A DNA stretch of 64,000 nt from an uncultured Oscillospiraceae bacterium (GCA_934636655.1 CAKUAS010000002.1:62001-126000); one strand, 5' to 3'; numbered from the stretch's first letter, positions 23,005 to 32,440 are shown. Notes: a model not told the origin generated them from the sequence alone. Program-made: numbers and translations.

Positions 23005-24585
23005 ATGTGTTCAATCATCGGTTTCACAAGCAAGGAGCTTTCCGCTCAGTCAGTCAGAGAGTATTTTGACCGCACGGTCTCGCGCGGACCGGACGCAACG
23101 AGAATGGCGACGTTGCCCGGCGCTGTGCTGGGCTTCCACAGACTGTCGATCATGGGTCTGGACGAGCGCGGCATGCAGCCGTTTTACCTCGATGACGACG
23201 CTGTGGTCTGCAACGGCGAGCTGTACGGCTTCCGCAGGCTTCGCGAGGAGCTGAAGAAAAAATACCGCTTCAAAAGCGAGTCCGACTGCGAGATCATCCT
23301 GCCGCTGTATCATGAGTACGGACTTGAGATGTTCAAAATGCTCGACGCGGAATTTGCGATGATAATTTACGATAGTGAAAAGCAGGAGCTTATCGCAGCG
23401 CGCGACCCCATCGGCATCCGCCCGCTGTACTACGGCCACTATTCCGACGGCAGCATCATGTTCGCGAGCGAGGCGAAAAACCTCGTCGGCCTGTGCGATG
23501 ATATCATGCCGTTCCCTCCCGGACATTATTATGCCGGCGGAAAGTTTACGCGCTACGCCGACCTAACGAGCGTGTCAGAGTATTCGACAGACGATATCGA
23601 TACCGTTTGCAGCAAGATCCGCGAAAAGCTCATTGCCGGCGTTGAAAAGCGCCTTGACGCGGACGCGCCGCTTGGCTTCCTGCTGTCCGGCGGACTGGAT
23701 TCCAGCCTGGTGTGCGCGATATCCGCAAAGATACTCGGCAAAAAGATCCGCACCTTTGCCATAGGCATGGATCAGGATCCCATCGATCTCAAATACGCGC
23801 GTAAGGTAGCCGATTTCATAGGCTCGGAGCACATGGAGGTCAGCATGACGCGCGACGAGGTCATCTCCTCGCTTGAGGAGGTCATCGCGCTGCTGGGCAC
23901 TTACGATATAACCACGATCCGCGCGAGCATGGGCATGTATCTGTGCTGCAAGGCGATACACGAAAAGACCGATGTGCGTGTCCTGCTAACGGGCGAGATA
24001 TCCGATGAGCTGTTCGGCTATAAATACACCGACTTTGCCCCATCGCCGGAGGAGTTCCAGCGCGAGGCGAAGAAGAGAGTGGACGAACTCCATATGTACG
24101 ACGTTCTGCGCGCCGACCGCTGCATATCCGTAAACTCGCTGGAAGCGCGCGTGCCCTTCGGCGATCTCGACTTTGTCCGCTATGTCATGAGCATTGATCC
24201 GAAGATGAAGATGAACACCTATGACATGGGCAAATATCTGCTGCGCCGCGCGTTTGAGAAAGACGGCATCCTGCCCGACGAGATACTCTGGCGTCAGAAG
24301 GCCGCGTTTTCCGACGCTGTCGGCCACTCGATGGTCGACGATCTCAAGGCCTATGCCGAGAGCCGCTACAGCGACGAAGAGTTTGCCGCGGGATGCAAAA
24401 AATACGATTTTGCGACTCCCTTTACCAAGGAGAGTCTTCTGTACAGAGACATCTTCGAAAAGTATTATCCCGGCCAGGCGAAGATGGTCAAGGACTTCTG
24501 GATGCCGAACAAAACATGGCCGGGCTGTGACGTTGACGACCCCTCCGCACGAGTTCTGAAGAACTACGGCGCGAGCGGAAAATAA
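23005..24585 (+). CDS. asnB: Asparagine synthetase (glutamine-hydrolysing)
   Basis: Makes asparagine from aspartate, ATP and glutamine amide. The 526-residue protein starts Met-Cys, so the Cys nucleophile of the class II glutaminase domain is exposed after Met removal (residues 1-190: ISRGPDATRM-like SRGPDATRM, LSIMG, CNGELYGF, RDPIGIRPLYYG). The C-terminal synthetase domain has the pyrophosphate loop LLSGGLDSSL and LTGEISDELFGY. GGAGGT precedes the ATG. It is the first gene after an Asn T-box and lies 15 bp before glnN. Confidence 0.95.
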   Translation: MCSIIGFTSKELSAQSVREYFDRTVSRGPDATRMATLPGAVLGFHRLSIMGLDERGMQPFYLDDDAVVCNGELYGFRRLREELKKKYRFKSESDCEIILPLYHEYGLEMFKMLDAEFAMIIYDSEKQELIAARDPIGIRPLYYGHYSDGSIMFASEAKNLVGLCDDIMPFPPGHYYAGGKFTRYADLTSVSEYSTDDIDTVCSKIREKLIAGVEKRLDADAPLGFLLSGGLDSSLVCAISAKILGKKIRTFAIGMDQDPIDLKYARKVADFIGSEHMEVSMTRDEVISSLEEVIALLGTYDITTIRASMGMYLCCKAIHEKTDVRVLLTGEISDELFGYKYTDFAPSPEEFQREAKKRVDELHMYDVLRADRCISVNSLEARVPFGDLDFVRYVMSIDPKMKMNTYDMGKYLLRRAFEKDGILPDEILWRQKAAFSDAVGHSMVDDLKAYAESRYSDEEFAAGCKKYDFATPFTKESLLYRDIFEKYYPGQAKMVKDFWMPNKTWPGCDVDDPSARVLKNYGASGK

Positions 24586-24600
24586 AAGGAGGATAAAACC

Positions 24601-26700
24601 ATGAGCAGAGAAGTAAAAAAGATCCCTGAGCTGTTCGGCAGCTGCGTATTCAACGAACGCACAATGCGCAAATACGTCAAGGAGAAGTACTTCCAGGAGT
24701 GGAAAAAGTGCCTTTCCGACGGAAAACCACTGACGCTTGAAGTTGCCGACGGCATCGCCGAGGGCATGAAACAGTGGGCGCTGGAAAACGGTGCGACCCA
24801 CTTCACTCACTGGTTCCAGCCCCTGACCGGCATCACCGCCGAAAAGCACGACAGCTTCATTTCGCCCGCCGGCGGCGGCGCGATAACTATGGAGTTTTCC
24901 GGCAAGGAGCTCGTGCGCGGCGAGCCCGACGCGTCGAGCTTTCCGTCCGGCGGCCTGCGCGCAACGTTTGAAGCGCGCGGCTACAGCGCGTGGGACCCCA
25001 CCGCGTTTGCATTCATAAAAGACGGGACGCTGTGCATTCCGACCGTGTTCTGTTCGTATTCCGGCGAAGCACTGGATAAGAAAACGCCGCTTCTGCGCTC
25101 CTGCGATGCGGTCAGCCGTCAGGCGCTTAGAATATTGCGGCTGTTCGGCGATACGGAAACGCAGAAGGTCATAGCGCAGGTCGGCCCCGAGCAGGAGTAT
25201 TTCCTTATAGATAAGGAGCTGTTTCTTGAGCGCGAGGACCTGAGGCTCTGCGGCAGAACGCTGTTCGGCTCAAAGCCGCCCAAGGGTCAGGAGCTTGAGG
25301 ATCACTATTTCGGCACGATCCGTCCGCGCGTTGCGGAATATATGCAGGATCTCGACGAAGAGCTGTGGAAGCTCGGTGTTTTGTCCAAAACGCGCCACAA
25401 CGAGGTCGCTCCGGCTCAGCATGAGATGGCACCGGTCTACTCCGACGCGAACACCGCAAACGATCAGAACCAGATCAGCATGGAGATCATGCAGAAGGTC
25501 GCTGACCGCCACGGCCTTGTGTGCCTGCTGCATGAAAAGCCCTTTGCCGGCGTGAACGGCTCGGGCAAGCACAACAACTGGTCGCTCGGAACCGACACGG
25601 GCAAGAATCTCTTCTCACCGGGTAAGACCCCGAGCCAGAATGCGCAGTTCCTGCTGTTCCTCGCGGCATTTGTCAGAGGCGTTGATAAGTATCAGGAGCT
25701 TTTGAGATGCTCCGTCGCTTTTGCGGGCAATGATCACCGTCTCGGCGCGCAGGAAGCACCTCCGGCGATAATCTCCGTGTTCCTCGGCGAGGAACTTGAG
25801 GGCATCGTCGAATCCATAGTCCACGATACGGGATATACCGAAAAAAGCAAGAGCACGCTGCGCATCGGCGTCGACGTTCTGCCGCCTATCCCGAAGGATA
25901 CAACGGACCGCAACCGTACGTCTCCCGTCGCTTTCACCGGCAACAAGTTTGAGTTCCGCATGCCCGGCTCGAGCCAGTCGATAGCGGGTCCCACTACGGT
26001 CCTTAATACTATCATTGCAGACTCCCTGTGTGCCTTTGCCGATGAGCTTGAAAAAGCGCCGGACTTTACCTCGGCTCTGCATGAACTCATAAAGCGCACA
26101 TTCACAGAGCACGGACGCATCCTCTTCGGCGGCAACGGCTATGACGAGAGCTGGGTCGAGGAAGCGGAAAAGCGCGGGCTTAAAAACCTCAAGAACTCTT
26201 CGACGGCGCTGCCCGAGTACATGCTGCCGAAGAATATCGAGCTTTTGACCAAATACGGCGTTTACACCGAATCGGAGATCGTTGCGCGCAACGAGATACA
26301 CATGGAGCACTACTGCAAGGTCATCGCCATCGAGGGCGAAACGCTTGTGGACATGGTGCAGCATGGCATACTCAACGCCGTTTCCGAGTACACCGCGGCG
26401 CTGAGCGAAACGCTCATTAAAAAGCGCAAGGCTTTGCCGGAGGTGCCGTGCCGTGTGGAAAGCGCGCTCATAGGAACGCTCAGCAGCTTGAACGAGAGCC
26501 TGCTCGATAAGATGGTGTCGCTCAAATCCGCGCTTGAAACAGCGCCCAACGTCGGCAATGCCGAGCTCATGAAGTACTACCATGACGAGGTGTTCCTCAA
26601 AATGGAGGATATGCGCACCGTTATCGACAAGCTTGAAACGCTCACGGCGGTCGAATATTGGCCGTACCCGAGCTACTATGACATGCTCTTTTCTGTATGA
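24601..26700 (+). CDS. glnN: Glutamine synthetase type III
   Basis: Makes glutamine from glutamate, ammonia and ATP. At 699 residues it is the long GSIII form rather than the 450-residue GlnA. It has THFTHWFQPLTG, the GSIII-typical KHDSFISP, EQEYFLID, and the active-site stretch EKPFAGVNGSGKHNNWSLGT (20 residues) plus NRTSPVAFTGNKFEFRMPGS. AGGAGG lies upstream of the ATG, and the 15-bp gap to asnB indicates one transcript. It supplies the amide donor for the flanking asnB and pyrG. Confidence 0.95.
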   Translation: MSREVKKIPELFGSCVFNERTMRKYVKEKYFQEWKKCLSDGKPLTLEVADGIAEGMKQWALENGATHFTHWFQPLTGITAEKHDSFISPAGGGAITMEFSGKELVRGEPDASSFPSGGLRATFEARGYSAWDPTAFAFIKDGTLCIPTVFCSYSGEALDKKTPLLRSCDAVSRQALRILRLFGDTETQKVIAQVGPEQEYFLIDKELFLEREDLRLCGRTLFGSKPPKGQELEDHYFGTIRPRVAEYMQDLDEELWKLGVLSKTRHNEVAPAQHEMAPVYSDANTANDQNQISMEIMQKVADRHGLVCLLHEKPFAGVNGSGKHNNWSLGTDTGKNLFSPGKTPSQNAQFLLFLAAFVRGVDKYQELLRCSVAFAGNDHRLGAQEAPPAIISVFLGEELEGIVESIVHDTGYTEKSKSTLRIGVDVLPPIPKDTTDRNRTSPVAFTGNKFEFRMPGSSQSIAGPTTVLNTIIADSLCAFADELEKAPDFTSALHELIKRTFTEHGRILFGGNGYDESWVEEAEKRGLKNLKNSSTALPEYMLPKNIELLTKYGVYTESEIVARNEIHMEHYCKVIAIEGETLVDMVQHGILNAVSEYTAALSETLIKKRKALPEVPCRVESALIGTLSSLNESLLDKMVSLKSALETAPNVGNAELMKYYHDEVFLKMEDMRTVIDKLETLTAVEYWPYPSYYDMLFSV

Positions 26701-26742
26701 ATGCAGATGAAGTAAGATAAAAATTTTAATGAGAGAGAGTAA

Positions 26743-28335
26743 ATGAAAATGAAGTATGTATTCGTAACAGGCGGAGTCGTGTCGGGGCTGGGCAAGGGAA
26801 TATGCGCGGCCTCGCTCGGCAGACTTTTGAAGCAGCGCGGTCTGCGCGTGAAAAACCAGAAATTCGACCCCTATCTCAACGTTGACCCGGGCACGATGAG
26901 CCCATATCAGCATGGCGAGGTCTTCGTCACCGACGACGGAGCGGAGACGGATCTTGATCTTGGTCACTATGAAAGATTCGTTGACGAGAGCCTGAGCGGC
27001 AACTCTTCGGTTTCCGCCGGGCGCATATACTGGAACGTTCTCAACCGCGAGCGTCAGGGCGGATACCTCGGCGGCACAGTGCAGATAATACCTCATGTCA
27101 CCGATGAAATTAAGCAGAGCGTTTACGCCATGGAGGATGAGAATATAGACGTTCTCATCTGCGAGATCGGCGGTACGGTCGGAGATATCGAGAGCCAGCC
27201 GTTTTTGGAGGCTATCCGTCAGGTAGCCGTCGAGAAGGGCAGACAGAACGTGCTGTTTATCCACGTTCCGCTGATCGTGCAGATTCCCGGCACGGGAGAG
27301 CTCAAGAGCAAGCCCACGCAGCACTCGGTAAAGGAGCTTCTGTCCGTCGGCATCCAGCCGGATATCCTCGTGTGCCGCACGGACGCCCCGATAAGCGATG
27401 ATATCCGCAAAAAGATCGCGCTCTTCTGCAATGTTGAGCCCGAGTGCGTTATCCAGAATGCGACGGCCTCGACGCTGTACGAAGCGCCCCTGCTTTTGGA
27501 GCACGAGGGGCTTTCCTCGGCCGTCTGCCGCAAGCTCGGCATCGACTGCCCCGAGCCTGACCTTGCCGAGTGGAAAGCCATGGTTGATAAAATAAAGGGT
27601 GCGCACCGCGCGGTGAAAATAGCCCTTGTCGGCAAATATGTTCAGCTGCACGACGCGTATCTGTCGGTCGCGGAATCGCTTAACCACGCTGCTGCCGCAA
27701 ACGATGCCGTGATGGACATAAAATGGGTCGATTCCGAGGAGCTCACGGAGGATAATATCAACTCCATTCTCGGTGACTGCGACGGCATACTCGTGCCCGG
27801 CGGCTTCGGCGACCGAGGGATAGAGGGCATGATCCTGGCGGCAAAATATGCGCGCGAAAATGACGTTCCGTACCTCGGCATATGCTTGGGACTTCAGATA
27901 GCCGTTATTGAATTTGCCCGCCACGTCCTCGGCTGGAAGGATGCAAACTCCGCTGAGTTCACGGCTGACTCTCAGCATCTGGTCATCGACCTTATGCCAG
28001 AGCAGCAGGGAATAACCGCAAAGGGCGGCACGATGCGCTTGGGCAAATACCCATGCGTGCTCTCGCCCGAGAGTAAGGCCTACGAATACTACGGCGAGGG
28101 GCTCATAAACGAGCGTCACCGCCACAGATACGAGGTGAACAACGACTTCCGCGAGGACATCGTTGCGCGCGGACTTCTCCCCGTCGGCCTGAGTCCGGAC
28201 GGAAGACTTGTTGAGATGGTGGAAAATCCGGCCTGCCGCTGGTTTGTCGCGGCGCAATTCCATCCCGAGTTCAAGAGCAGACCCAATAAGCCGCATCCGC
28301 TGTTTAACGGCTTTGTCAAGGCTGCGCTGGAATGA
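26743..28335 (+). CDS. pyrG: CTP synthase
   Basis: Aminates UTP to CTP using glutamine. The 530-residue protein has the synthetase domain start FVTGGVVSGLGKGICAASLG, then SPYQHGEVFVTDDGAETDLD, and the C-terminal class I amidotransferase with Cys nucleophile in LGICLGLQIAVIEFA and HPEF near the end. The linker RYEVNNDF is present. Two start codons (26743, 26749) are both possible. It lies 42 bp after glnN with no terminator between. Confidence 0.97.
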   Translation: MKMKYVFVTGGVVSGLGKGICAASLGRLLKQRGLRVKNQKFDPYLNVDPGTMSPYQHGEVFVTDDGAETDLDLGHYERFVDESLSGNSSVSAGRIYWNVLNRERQGGYLGGTVQIIPHVTDEIKQSVYAMEDENIDVLICEIGGTVGDIESQPFLEAIRQVAVEKGRQNVLFIHVPLIVQIPGTGELKSKPTQHSVKELLSVGIQPDILVCRTDAPISDDIRKKIALFCNVEPECVIQNATASTLYEAPLLLEHEGLSSAVCRKLGIDCPEPDLAEWKAMVDKIKGAHRAVKIALVGKYVQLHDAYLSVAESLNHAAAANDAVMDIKWVDSEELTEDNINSILGDCDGILVPGGFGDRGIEGMILAAKYARENDVPYLGICLGLQIAVIEFARHVLGWKDANSAEFTADSQHLVIDLMPEQQGITAKGGTMRLGKYPCVLSPESKAYEYYGEGLINERHRHRYEVNNDFREDIVARGLLPVGLSPDGRLVEMVENPACRWFVAAQFHPEFKSRPNKPHPLFNGFVKAALE

Positions 28336-28356
28336 TGATTTGAAAAGGTGATTTTG

Positions 28357-29082
28357 ATGAGAAACTACGAAAAGGAATATATTCAGAGAGTGCAGTTTAT
28401 CCGCTACGCCGTGCGTGAGAGCGGAGCCGACGGCATTGTTTACGGAAACTCCGGAGGTAAGGACTCCGCGCTCGTCGGCATCCTGTGCAAGGCAGCATGC
28501 GAGAATACCGTTGGCATCATCATGCCCTGCACCTCGGTGCGCAATTACGACATGGATAAGCGCGACGGCGAGACCGTTGCCGCACAGTACGGCATCGAGA
28601 CGCGCTACGCCGATCTTACCGCCGTCAAGGAGGCCGAAAAGGCTGTGCTGGCAAGCGGCGTGACTAAGCTCACCGCTGCCGCCGAGGCAAACATTGCTCC
28701 GCGCCTGAGAATGGCGACGCTGTATGCCGTGGCGGCCTCGGAAAACCGCCTTGTTTCCGGTACCGGAAACCGCAGCGAAGCATACGTCGGCTACTTTACC
28801 AAGTGGGGCGACGGCGCGTGCGATTTTAACCCCATCGACGATCTGACCGTTACGGAGATATATGAATTTCTTCGCTGGCTGAAAGCGCCCGAGTGCGTAA
28901 TAGAAAAAGCGCCCTCGGCCGGACTGTTTGACGGACAGACAGATGAGAGCGAAATGGGATTTACCTATAAAGAGCTTGACACTTACCTCGGCGGTGGTAA
29001 AATAGACGATGCGGTGCTTGAAAAGATTCAGCGTATGCACGCAAGGAGTGAGCATAAGCGCCGCAGCATACTGACGTTCTGA
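28357..29082 (+). CDS. nadE: NAD synthase, ammonia-dependent type
   Basis: Amidates nicotinic acid adenine dinucleotide to NAD. The 241-residue protein has only the synthetase domain: PP-loop VYGNSGGKDSALVG and SGTGNRSEAYVGYFTKWGDG, with no nitrilase domain, so it probably uses free ammonia. ATG 28357 fits AAAGG at 28344-28348; GTG at 28348 lies inside that site. It continues the amide/ammonia-using operon, 21 bp after pyrG. Confidence 0.93.
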   Translation: MRNYEKEYIQRVQFIRYAVRESGADGIVYGNSGGKDSALVGILCKAACENTVGIIMPCTSVRNYDMDKRDGETVAAQYGIETRYADLTAVKEAEKAVLASGVTKLTAAAEANIAPRLRMATLYAVAASENRLVSGTGNRSEAYVGYFTKWGDGACDFNPIDDLTVTEIYEFLRWLKAPECVIEKAPSAGLFDGQTDESEMGFTYKELDTYLGGGKIDDAVLEKIQRMHARSEHKRRSILTF

Positions 29083-29093
29083 GGTGCAAATAT

Positions 29094-29624
29094 TTGAAGA
29101 CTAAGGATATGGCCTACATCGCCCTGATGGCGGTGCTCATATCGGTCTGCTCATGGCTGTCGGTCCCGGCAGCCATTCCTTTTACCATGCAGACCTTCGC
29201 GGTTTTTACCGCGCTGCTGCTTTTAGGCGGTAAGCGCGGCAGCATAGCCGTTGCTGTGTACATAGCGCTCGGAGCTGTGGGGCTTCCCGTTTTTTCGGGC
29301 TTTACCGGCGGCGTTGGCAAACTCATGGGGCCGAGCGGCGGATACATCTTCGGCTTTGTGCTCACTGCGCTGTGCTACTGGCTCGGCGAAAAACTTATGG
29401 GACAAAAGCTTTTGGTGAAGATACTGTCGCTTATCGTTGGCCTTATGTTGTGCTACGCCTTCGGAACGGTGTGGTTTGTAAAGGTCTATTCGGCGACAAA
29501 GCCCATAAGCTATGTCTCTGCCCTTGGCATATGCGTGTTCCCGTTTCTCATTCCGGATGCCGCGAAAATAGCGCTTGCGTTTCTGACCGACAGCGTCATA
29601 AGAAAGCAAGTGAATATCGAGTGA
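29094..29624 (+). CDS. bioY: Biotin transporter BioY
   Basis: The membrane substrate-capture protein (S component) of an ECF biotin importer, 176 residues with about six hydrophobic segments. Typical are IPFTMQTFAVF, GAVGLPVFSGFTGGVGKLMGPSGGY (in two blocks GAVGLPVFSGFTGG and GPSGGYIFGF) and the acidic/basic C-terminal IPDAAKIALA. No ECF ATPase or T component lies nearby, so it would share the general ECF module. TTG 29094 follows GAGGTG; ATG 29109 is an alternative. It is the last gene before a terminator. Confidence 0.9.
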   Translation: MKTKDMAYIALMAVLISVCSWLSVPAAIPFTMQTFAVFTALLLLGGKRGSIAVAVYIALGAVGLPVFSGFTGGVGKLMGPSGGYIFGFVLTALCYWLGEKLMGQKLLVKILSLIVGLMLCYAFGTVWFVKVYSATKPISYVSALGICVFPFLIPDAAKIALAFLTDSVIRKQVNIE

Positions 29625-29633
29625 TCGAGCAGC

Positions 29634-29667
29634 AAAAAACTCCCGCTTCGCTGAAGCGGGAGTTTTT
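29634..29667. terminator. Bidirectional terminator, bioY / putP
   Basis: AAAAAACTCCCGCTTC, loop GCT, and the complement with TTTTTT form a strong hairpin between two convergent genes. Confidence 0.92.
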
Positions 29668-29680
29668 TGAATGCGTTGAC

Positions 29681-31216
29681 TTACTTCATTGCAACGACTG
29701 CGTCGAAGTCCTCGCAGATCTTTGCATCGGGAGCCTTTGTGAGCAGAGACACGACGACGATGAAGATGCAGGAGGTGACGAATGCGGGCAGCAGCTCGTA
29801 GATAGCGAACGCGCCGCCGATGGGTGCGATTGCATACTTCCAGATGAAGACCATCGCGGCGCCGGAGAACATGCCCGCGATAGCGCCCCACTTGTTGCAG
29901 CGCTTCCAGTACAGCGAGAACAGAACGATGGGGCCGAAGGTCGCGCCGAAGCCTGCCCAGGCAAACGATACGACGCGGAAGATCGAGCTCGTGGGATCAA
30001 GCGCGAACAGTACGCCGCAGATAGCAACACACAGAACGGTCACACGGGCGACGACCATGCTCTTCTTGTCGCTCAGCTCAATGCCGAACACGCCGCGGAT
30101 GATATTCTGCGCAATGGCGCTTGCCGCAGCCAAAAGCTGAACGTCGGCGGTGGACATGGTCGCTGCGAGAATACCGGCAAGGACAAGACCGGCGAGAATG
30201 GCGAAGAATGCGCCGTACTCGGACAGGACTGCCGCGATGGAGACGATCAGAGACTCGGCAGAGGATGCGTCGCCGAACATGGTGACGATGTTCTCCTTGG
30301 CCATGGAGTAGCCGACGATACCGATGATGACCGCGACGGACAGGGAAACGACGACCCAAATGGTAGCTACACGGCGGCTGAGCTTGAGCTTGTGCTCATC
30401 CTCGATAGCCATGAAGTGCAGGATGACGTGGGGCATACCGAAGTAGCCGAGCGACCATGCAAGGGTGGAGATGATCTTGAGCGTTCCGAACTCGCCTGCC
30501 TCGGCGGCCATGATGTTGGTGGAGGCGGTGAAGCTCAGGTAGCCGGGGATAGCCTTCGCGTTTGCGACGACCTGCTCCCAGCCGCCGACGGAGTTGATTC
30601 CGAAGATAAGGACAACTGCCAGCGCAAAGACCATGATGAGGCTCTGAACAAGGCTCGTTACCGATGCAGCCTTGAAGCCGCCGCATGCGGTATAGGCCAC
30701 GATGACAGCTGCGCTGATTATCATCGTGGGAACGTAGTCGAAGCCGAACAGAGTTCCGAACAGCTTGCCGCAGGCCGAGAAGCCGGAAGCGGTGTAGGGA
30801 ACATAGAACACGATTATCGTGATAGCGCCAATCAGCTCGATGAGCTTGGTGTCGTCATAGAAACGCTTGGATATGTACTCGGGCAGGGTAAGAGCGCCGA
30901 GACGTACCGAGTAGCGGCGCAGGCGTTTTGCGACGAACAGCCAGTTGAGGTAAGTGCCTATTGCGAGGCCGATAGCCGTCCAGCTAGCTTCCGCAACGCC
31001 GCAGAAGAACGCAAGACCGGGAACACCCATGAGCAGATACGCGCTCATGTCCGAAGCCTCGGTGGAAAGCGCCGTGACGATAGGGCCGAGCTTGCGGCCG
31101 CCGAGATAGAACTCGTGCGCGTCGGACTGCCCCTTGGAATAGTAAACGCCGATAGCTACCATACCGACGAGGTAGACGACAATGGCGATCAGAATACAAA
31201 TAATATTACCTGACAT
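29681..31216 (-). CDS. putP: Sodium/proline symporter
   Basis: A 511-residue member of the sodium:solute symporter family, most like PutP. It has about 13 hydrophobic segments, FYLGGRKLGPIVTALSTEASD near the N-terminus (as YLGGRKLGPIVTALSTEASD), WTAIGLAIGTYLNW, and the sodium-site region AGILAATMSTADVQLL. ATG 31216 follows GGAGAG; an in-frame ATG 18 bp upstream lies before that site. It is divergent from a LysR gene across a 180-bp region with a palindromic operator candidate. Another sodium-coupled substrate is possible. Confidence 0.9.
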   Translation of the reverse strand: MSGNIICILIAIVVYLVGMVAIGVYYSKGQSDAHEFYLGGRKLGPIVTALSTEASDMSAYLLMGVPGLAFFCGVAEASWTAIGLAIGTYLNWLFVAKRLRRYSVRLGALTLPEYISKRFYDDTKLIELIGAITIIVFYVPYTASGFSACGKLFGTLFGFDYVPTMIISAAVIVAYTACGGFKAASVTSLVQSLIMVFALAVVLIFGINSVGGWEQVVANAKAIPGYLSFTASTNIMAAEAGEFGTLKIISTLAWSLGYFGMPHVILHFMAIEDEHKLKLSRRVATIWVVVSLSVAVIIGIVGYSMAKENIVTMFGDASSAESLIVSIAAVLSEYGAFFAILAGLVLAGILAATMSTADVQLLAAASAIAQNIIRGVFGIELSDKKSMVVARVTVLCVAICGVLFALDPTSSIFRVVSFAWAGFGATFGPIVLFSLYWKRCNKWGAIAGMFSGAAMVFIWKYAIAPIGGAFAIYELLPAFVTSCIFIVVVSLLTKAPDAKICEDFDAVVAMK

Positions 31217-31251
31217 GTTTCTCTCTCCAATCATTTTTGAACGATGTTTGC

Positions 31252-31280
31252 ATTATAGACTCGCAAAAAATGCATTGCAA
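31252..31280 (-). promoter_or_regulatory. SigA-type promoter for putP
   Basis: On the minus strand TTGCAA, a 17-bp spacer and TATAAT, 36 bp before the putP start. Confidence 0.75.
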
Positions 31281-31302
31281 GGCGAAAGTTTGCGAAAATA
31301 AC

Positions 31303-31330
31303 TTGATTTTTCAAAAAATCTGGGTATACT
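31303..31330 (+). promoter_or_regulatory. Promoter of the divergent LysR gene
   Basis: TTGATT (31303-31308), a 16-bp spacer and TATACT (31325-31330), 67 bp before the LysR start. Confidence 0.65.
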
Positions 31331-31349
31331 ATTACTGTGCCTAATAATT

Positions 31350-31365
31350 TTCATGTTAACATGAA
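31350..31365. promoter_or_regulatory. Palindromic operator candidate with a nearby half-site
   Basis: TTCATGTTAACATGAA is a perfect 16-bp palindrome. A related half-site TTCATGTAAA follows at 31371-31380. It sits just downstream of the LysR promoter, a position suited to autoregulation and control of putP. Confidence 0.55.
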
Positions 31366-31397
31366 CAAAATTCATGTAAAACGCTCGGAGGATAGCA

Positions 31398-32315
31398 ATG
31401 AGCATTTCAAAATACGAGACACTGGCCAAGGTCGTGGAGCTCGGCAGCCTCACACGGGCGGCGGATGCTCTCGGCTGCACACAATCGGCGGTCAGCCATA
31501 CTATTAATAATTTGGAAGCCGAGCTCGGCTTTGCGGTCATAACGCGCTCTCGCGCGGGAGTTAAGCTCACCGACGACGGCGAGCGCATAATGCCCTCTGT
31601 GCGTGGTATGCTCAACTATGAAGAGCAGCTTAGGCAGACCGCCTCGGCTATTCGCGGTCTGGATTCCGGCACCGTGCGCATCGGGGCGTTCACCTCCGTC
31701 GCCGTCCACTGGCTGCCCGGCGTTATAAAGGAATTTCAGTACGACTATCCGAATGTCGATTTGAAGCTCTTAAACGGCGACTATTATGACGTTGAGCGCT
31801 GGATAGAGGAGGGAAGCATCGACCTCGGCTTTGTAAACGTTCCGACGAAGCTCAGATGCGAGTGCATACCGCTGATGGAGGATAGGTTGCTGGCCATACT
31901 CCCGCACGGGCATAAGTTTGAGTCGTATCCCAAGTTCCCGCTAGTCGAATGCGAGACGGAGGCGTTCATAACGCTTTTGGAGGAATCAAACCACGACGCG
32001 AACCGCGCCCTCGCCGCCGCCGGAATAAAGCCGAACATCCGTTTTTCCACGAAGGACGACTACGCCATAATCGCAATGGTCGAAAAGGGACTCGGCATAT
32101 CCATAATGCCCGAGCTGCTGCTGAAAGGCCGTCACGACGATATAGTAATAAAGGAGCTCGTTCCGCCCTCAAAGCGCATTATCGGCCTTGCCATAACGGA
32201 AACCAGCCGCAACAGCCCCGCCACGCGCAAATTCGCCGACTACACAATCGACTGGGTGCGCCGCGGCGGTATTGTCAAAGAGAAAAAGGAGGAAAGCGCC
32301 GAAAAGGGGCGCTGA
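31398..32315 (+). CDS. LysR-family transcriptional regulator (putP-linked)
   Basis: A 305-residue regulator with helix-turn-helix region YETLAKVVELGSLTRAADAL, GCTQSAVSHTINNLEAELG and an effector domain with GTVRIGAFTSVAVHWLPGVI and GLGISIMPELLL. GGAGG precedes the ATG. Divergence from putP with a palindrome between suggests it controls the symporter and itself. The C-terminal tail is Lys/Glu-rich (KEKKEESAEKGR). Confidence 0.92.
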   Translation: MSISKYETLAKVVELGSLTRAADALGCTQSAVSHTINNLEAELGFAVITRSRAGVKLTDDGERIMPSVRGMLNYEEQLRQTASAIRGLDSGTVRIGAFTSVAVHWLPGVIKEFQYDYPNVDLKLLNGDYYDVERWIEEGSIDLGFVNVPTKLRCECIPLMEDRLLAILPHGHKFESYPKFPLVECETEAFITLLEESNHDANRALAAAGIKPNIRFSTKDDYAIIAMVEKGLGISIMPELLLKGRHDDIVIKELVPPSKRIIGLAITETSRNSPATRKFADYTIDWVRRGGIVKEKKEESAEKGR

Positions 32316-32349
32316 CACAAGGCGGCAGGGGGTCGGCCCCAGTCAGCTA

Positions 32350-32378
32350 TTGCTAAGCTGTAAAGTATGTGTTAATAT
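32350..32378 (+). promoter_or_regulatory. Probable promoter of trkA-trkH
   Basis: TTGCTA (32350-32355), a 17-bp spacer and TAATAT (32373-32378), 63 bp before the trkA start. A small ATCAG-containing hairpin follows in the leader. Confidence 0.6.
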
Positions 32379-32440
32379 ATAAAGTTGGTAAAAATCAGCG
32401 TTAGCCTGATATAAACAGTTGTTTCAGAGAGGATAGGCAA

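Noticed and set aside
25615..29055. A very long open frame (over 1100 codons) on the minus strand across glnN, pyrG and nadE
   Set aside because: It is antisense to three well-recognised genes, has no recognisable domain and results from the high GC at third codon positions. The same holds for long antisense frames at 3741-5372, 29372-31213 and 36218-38044.
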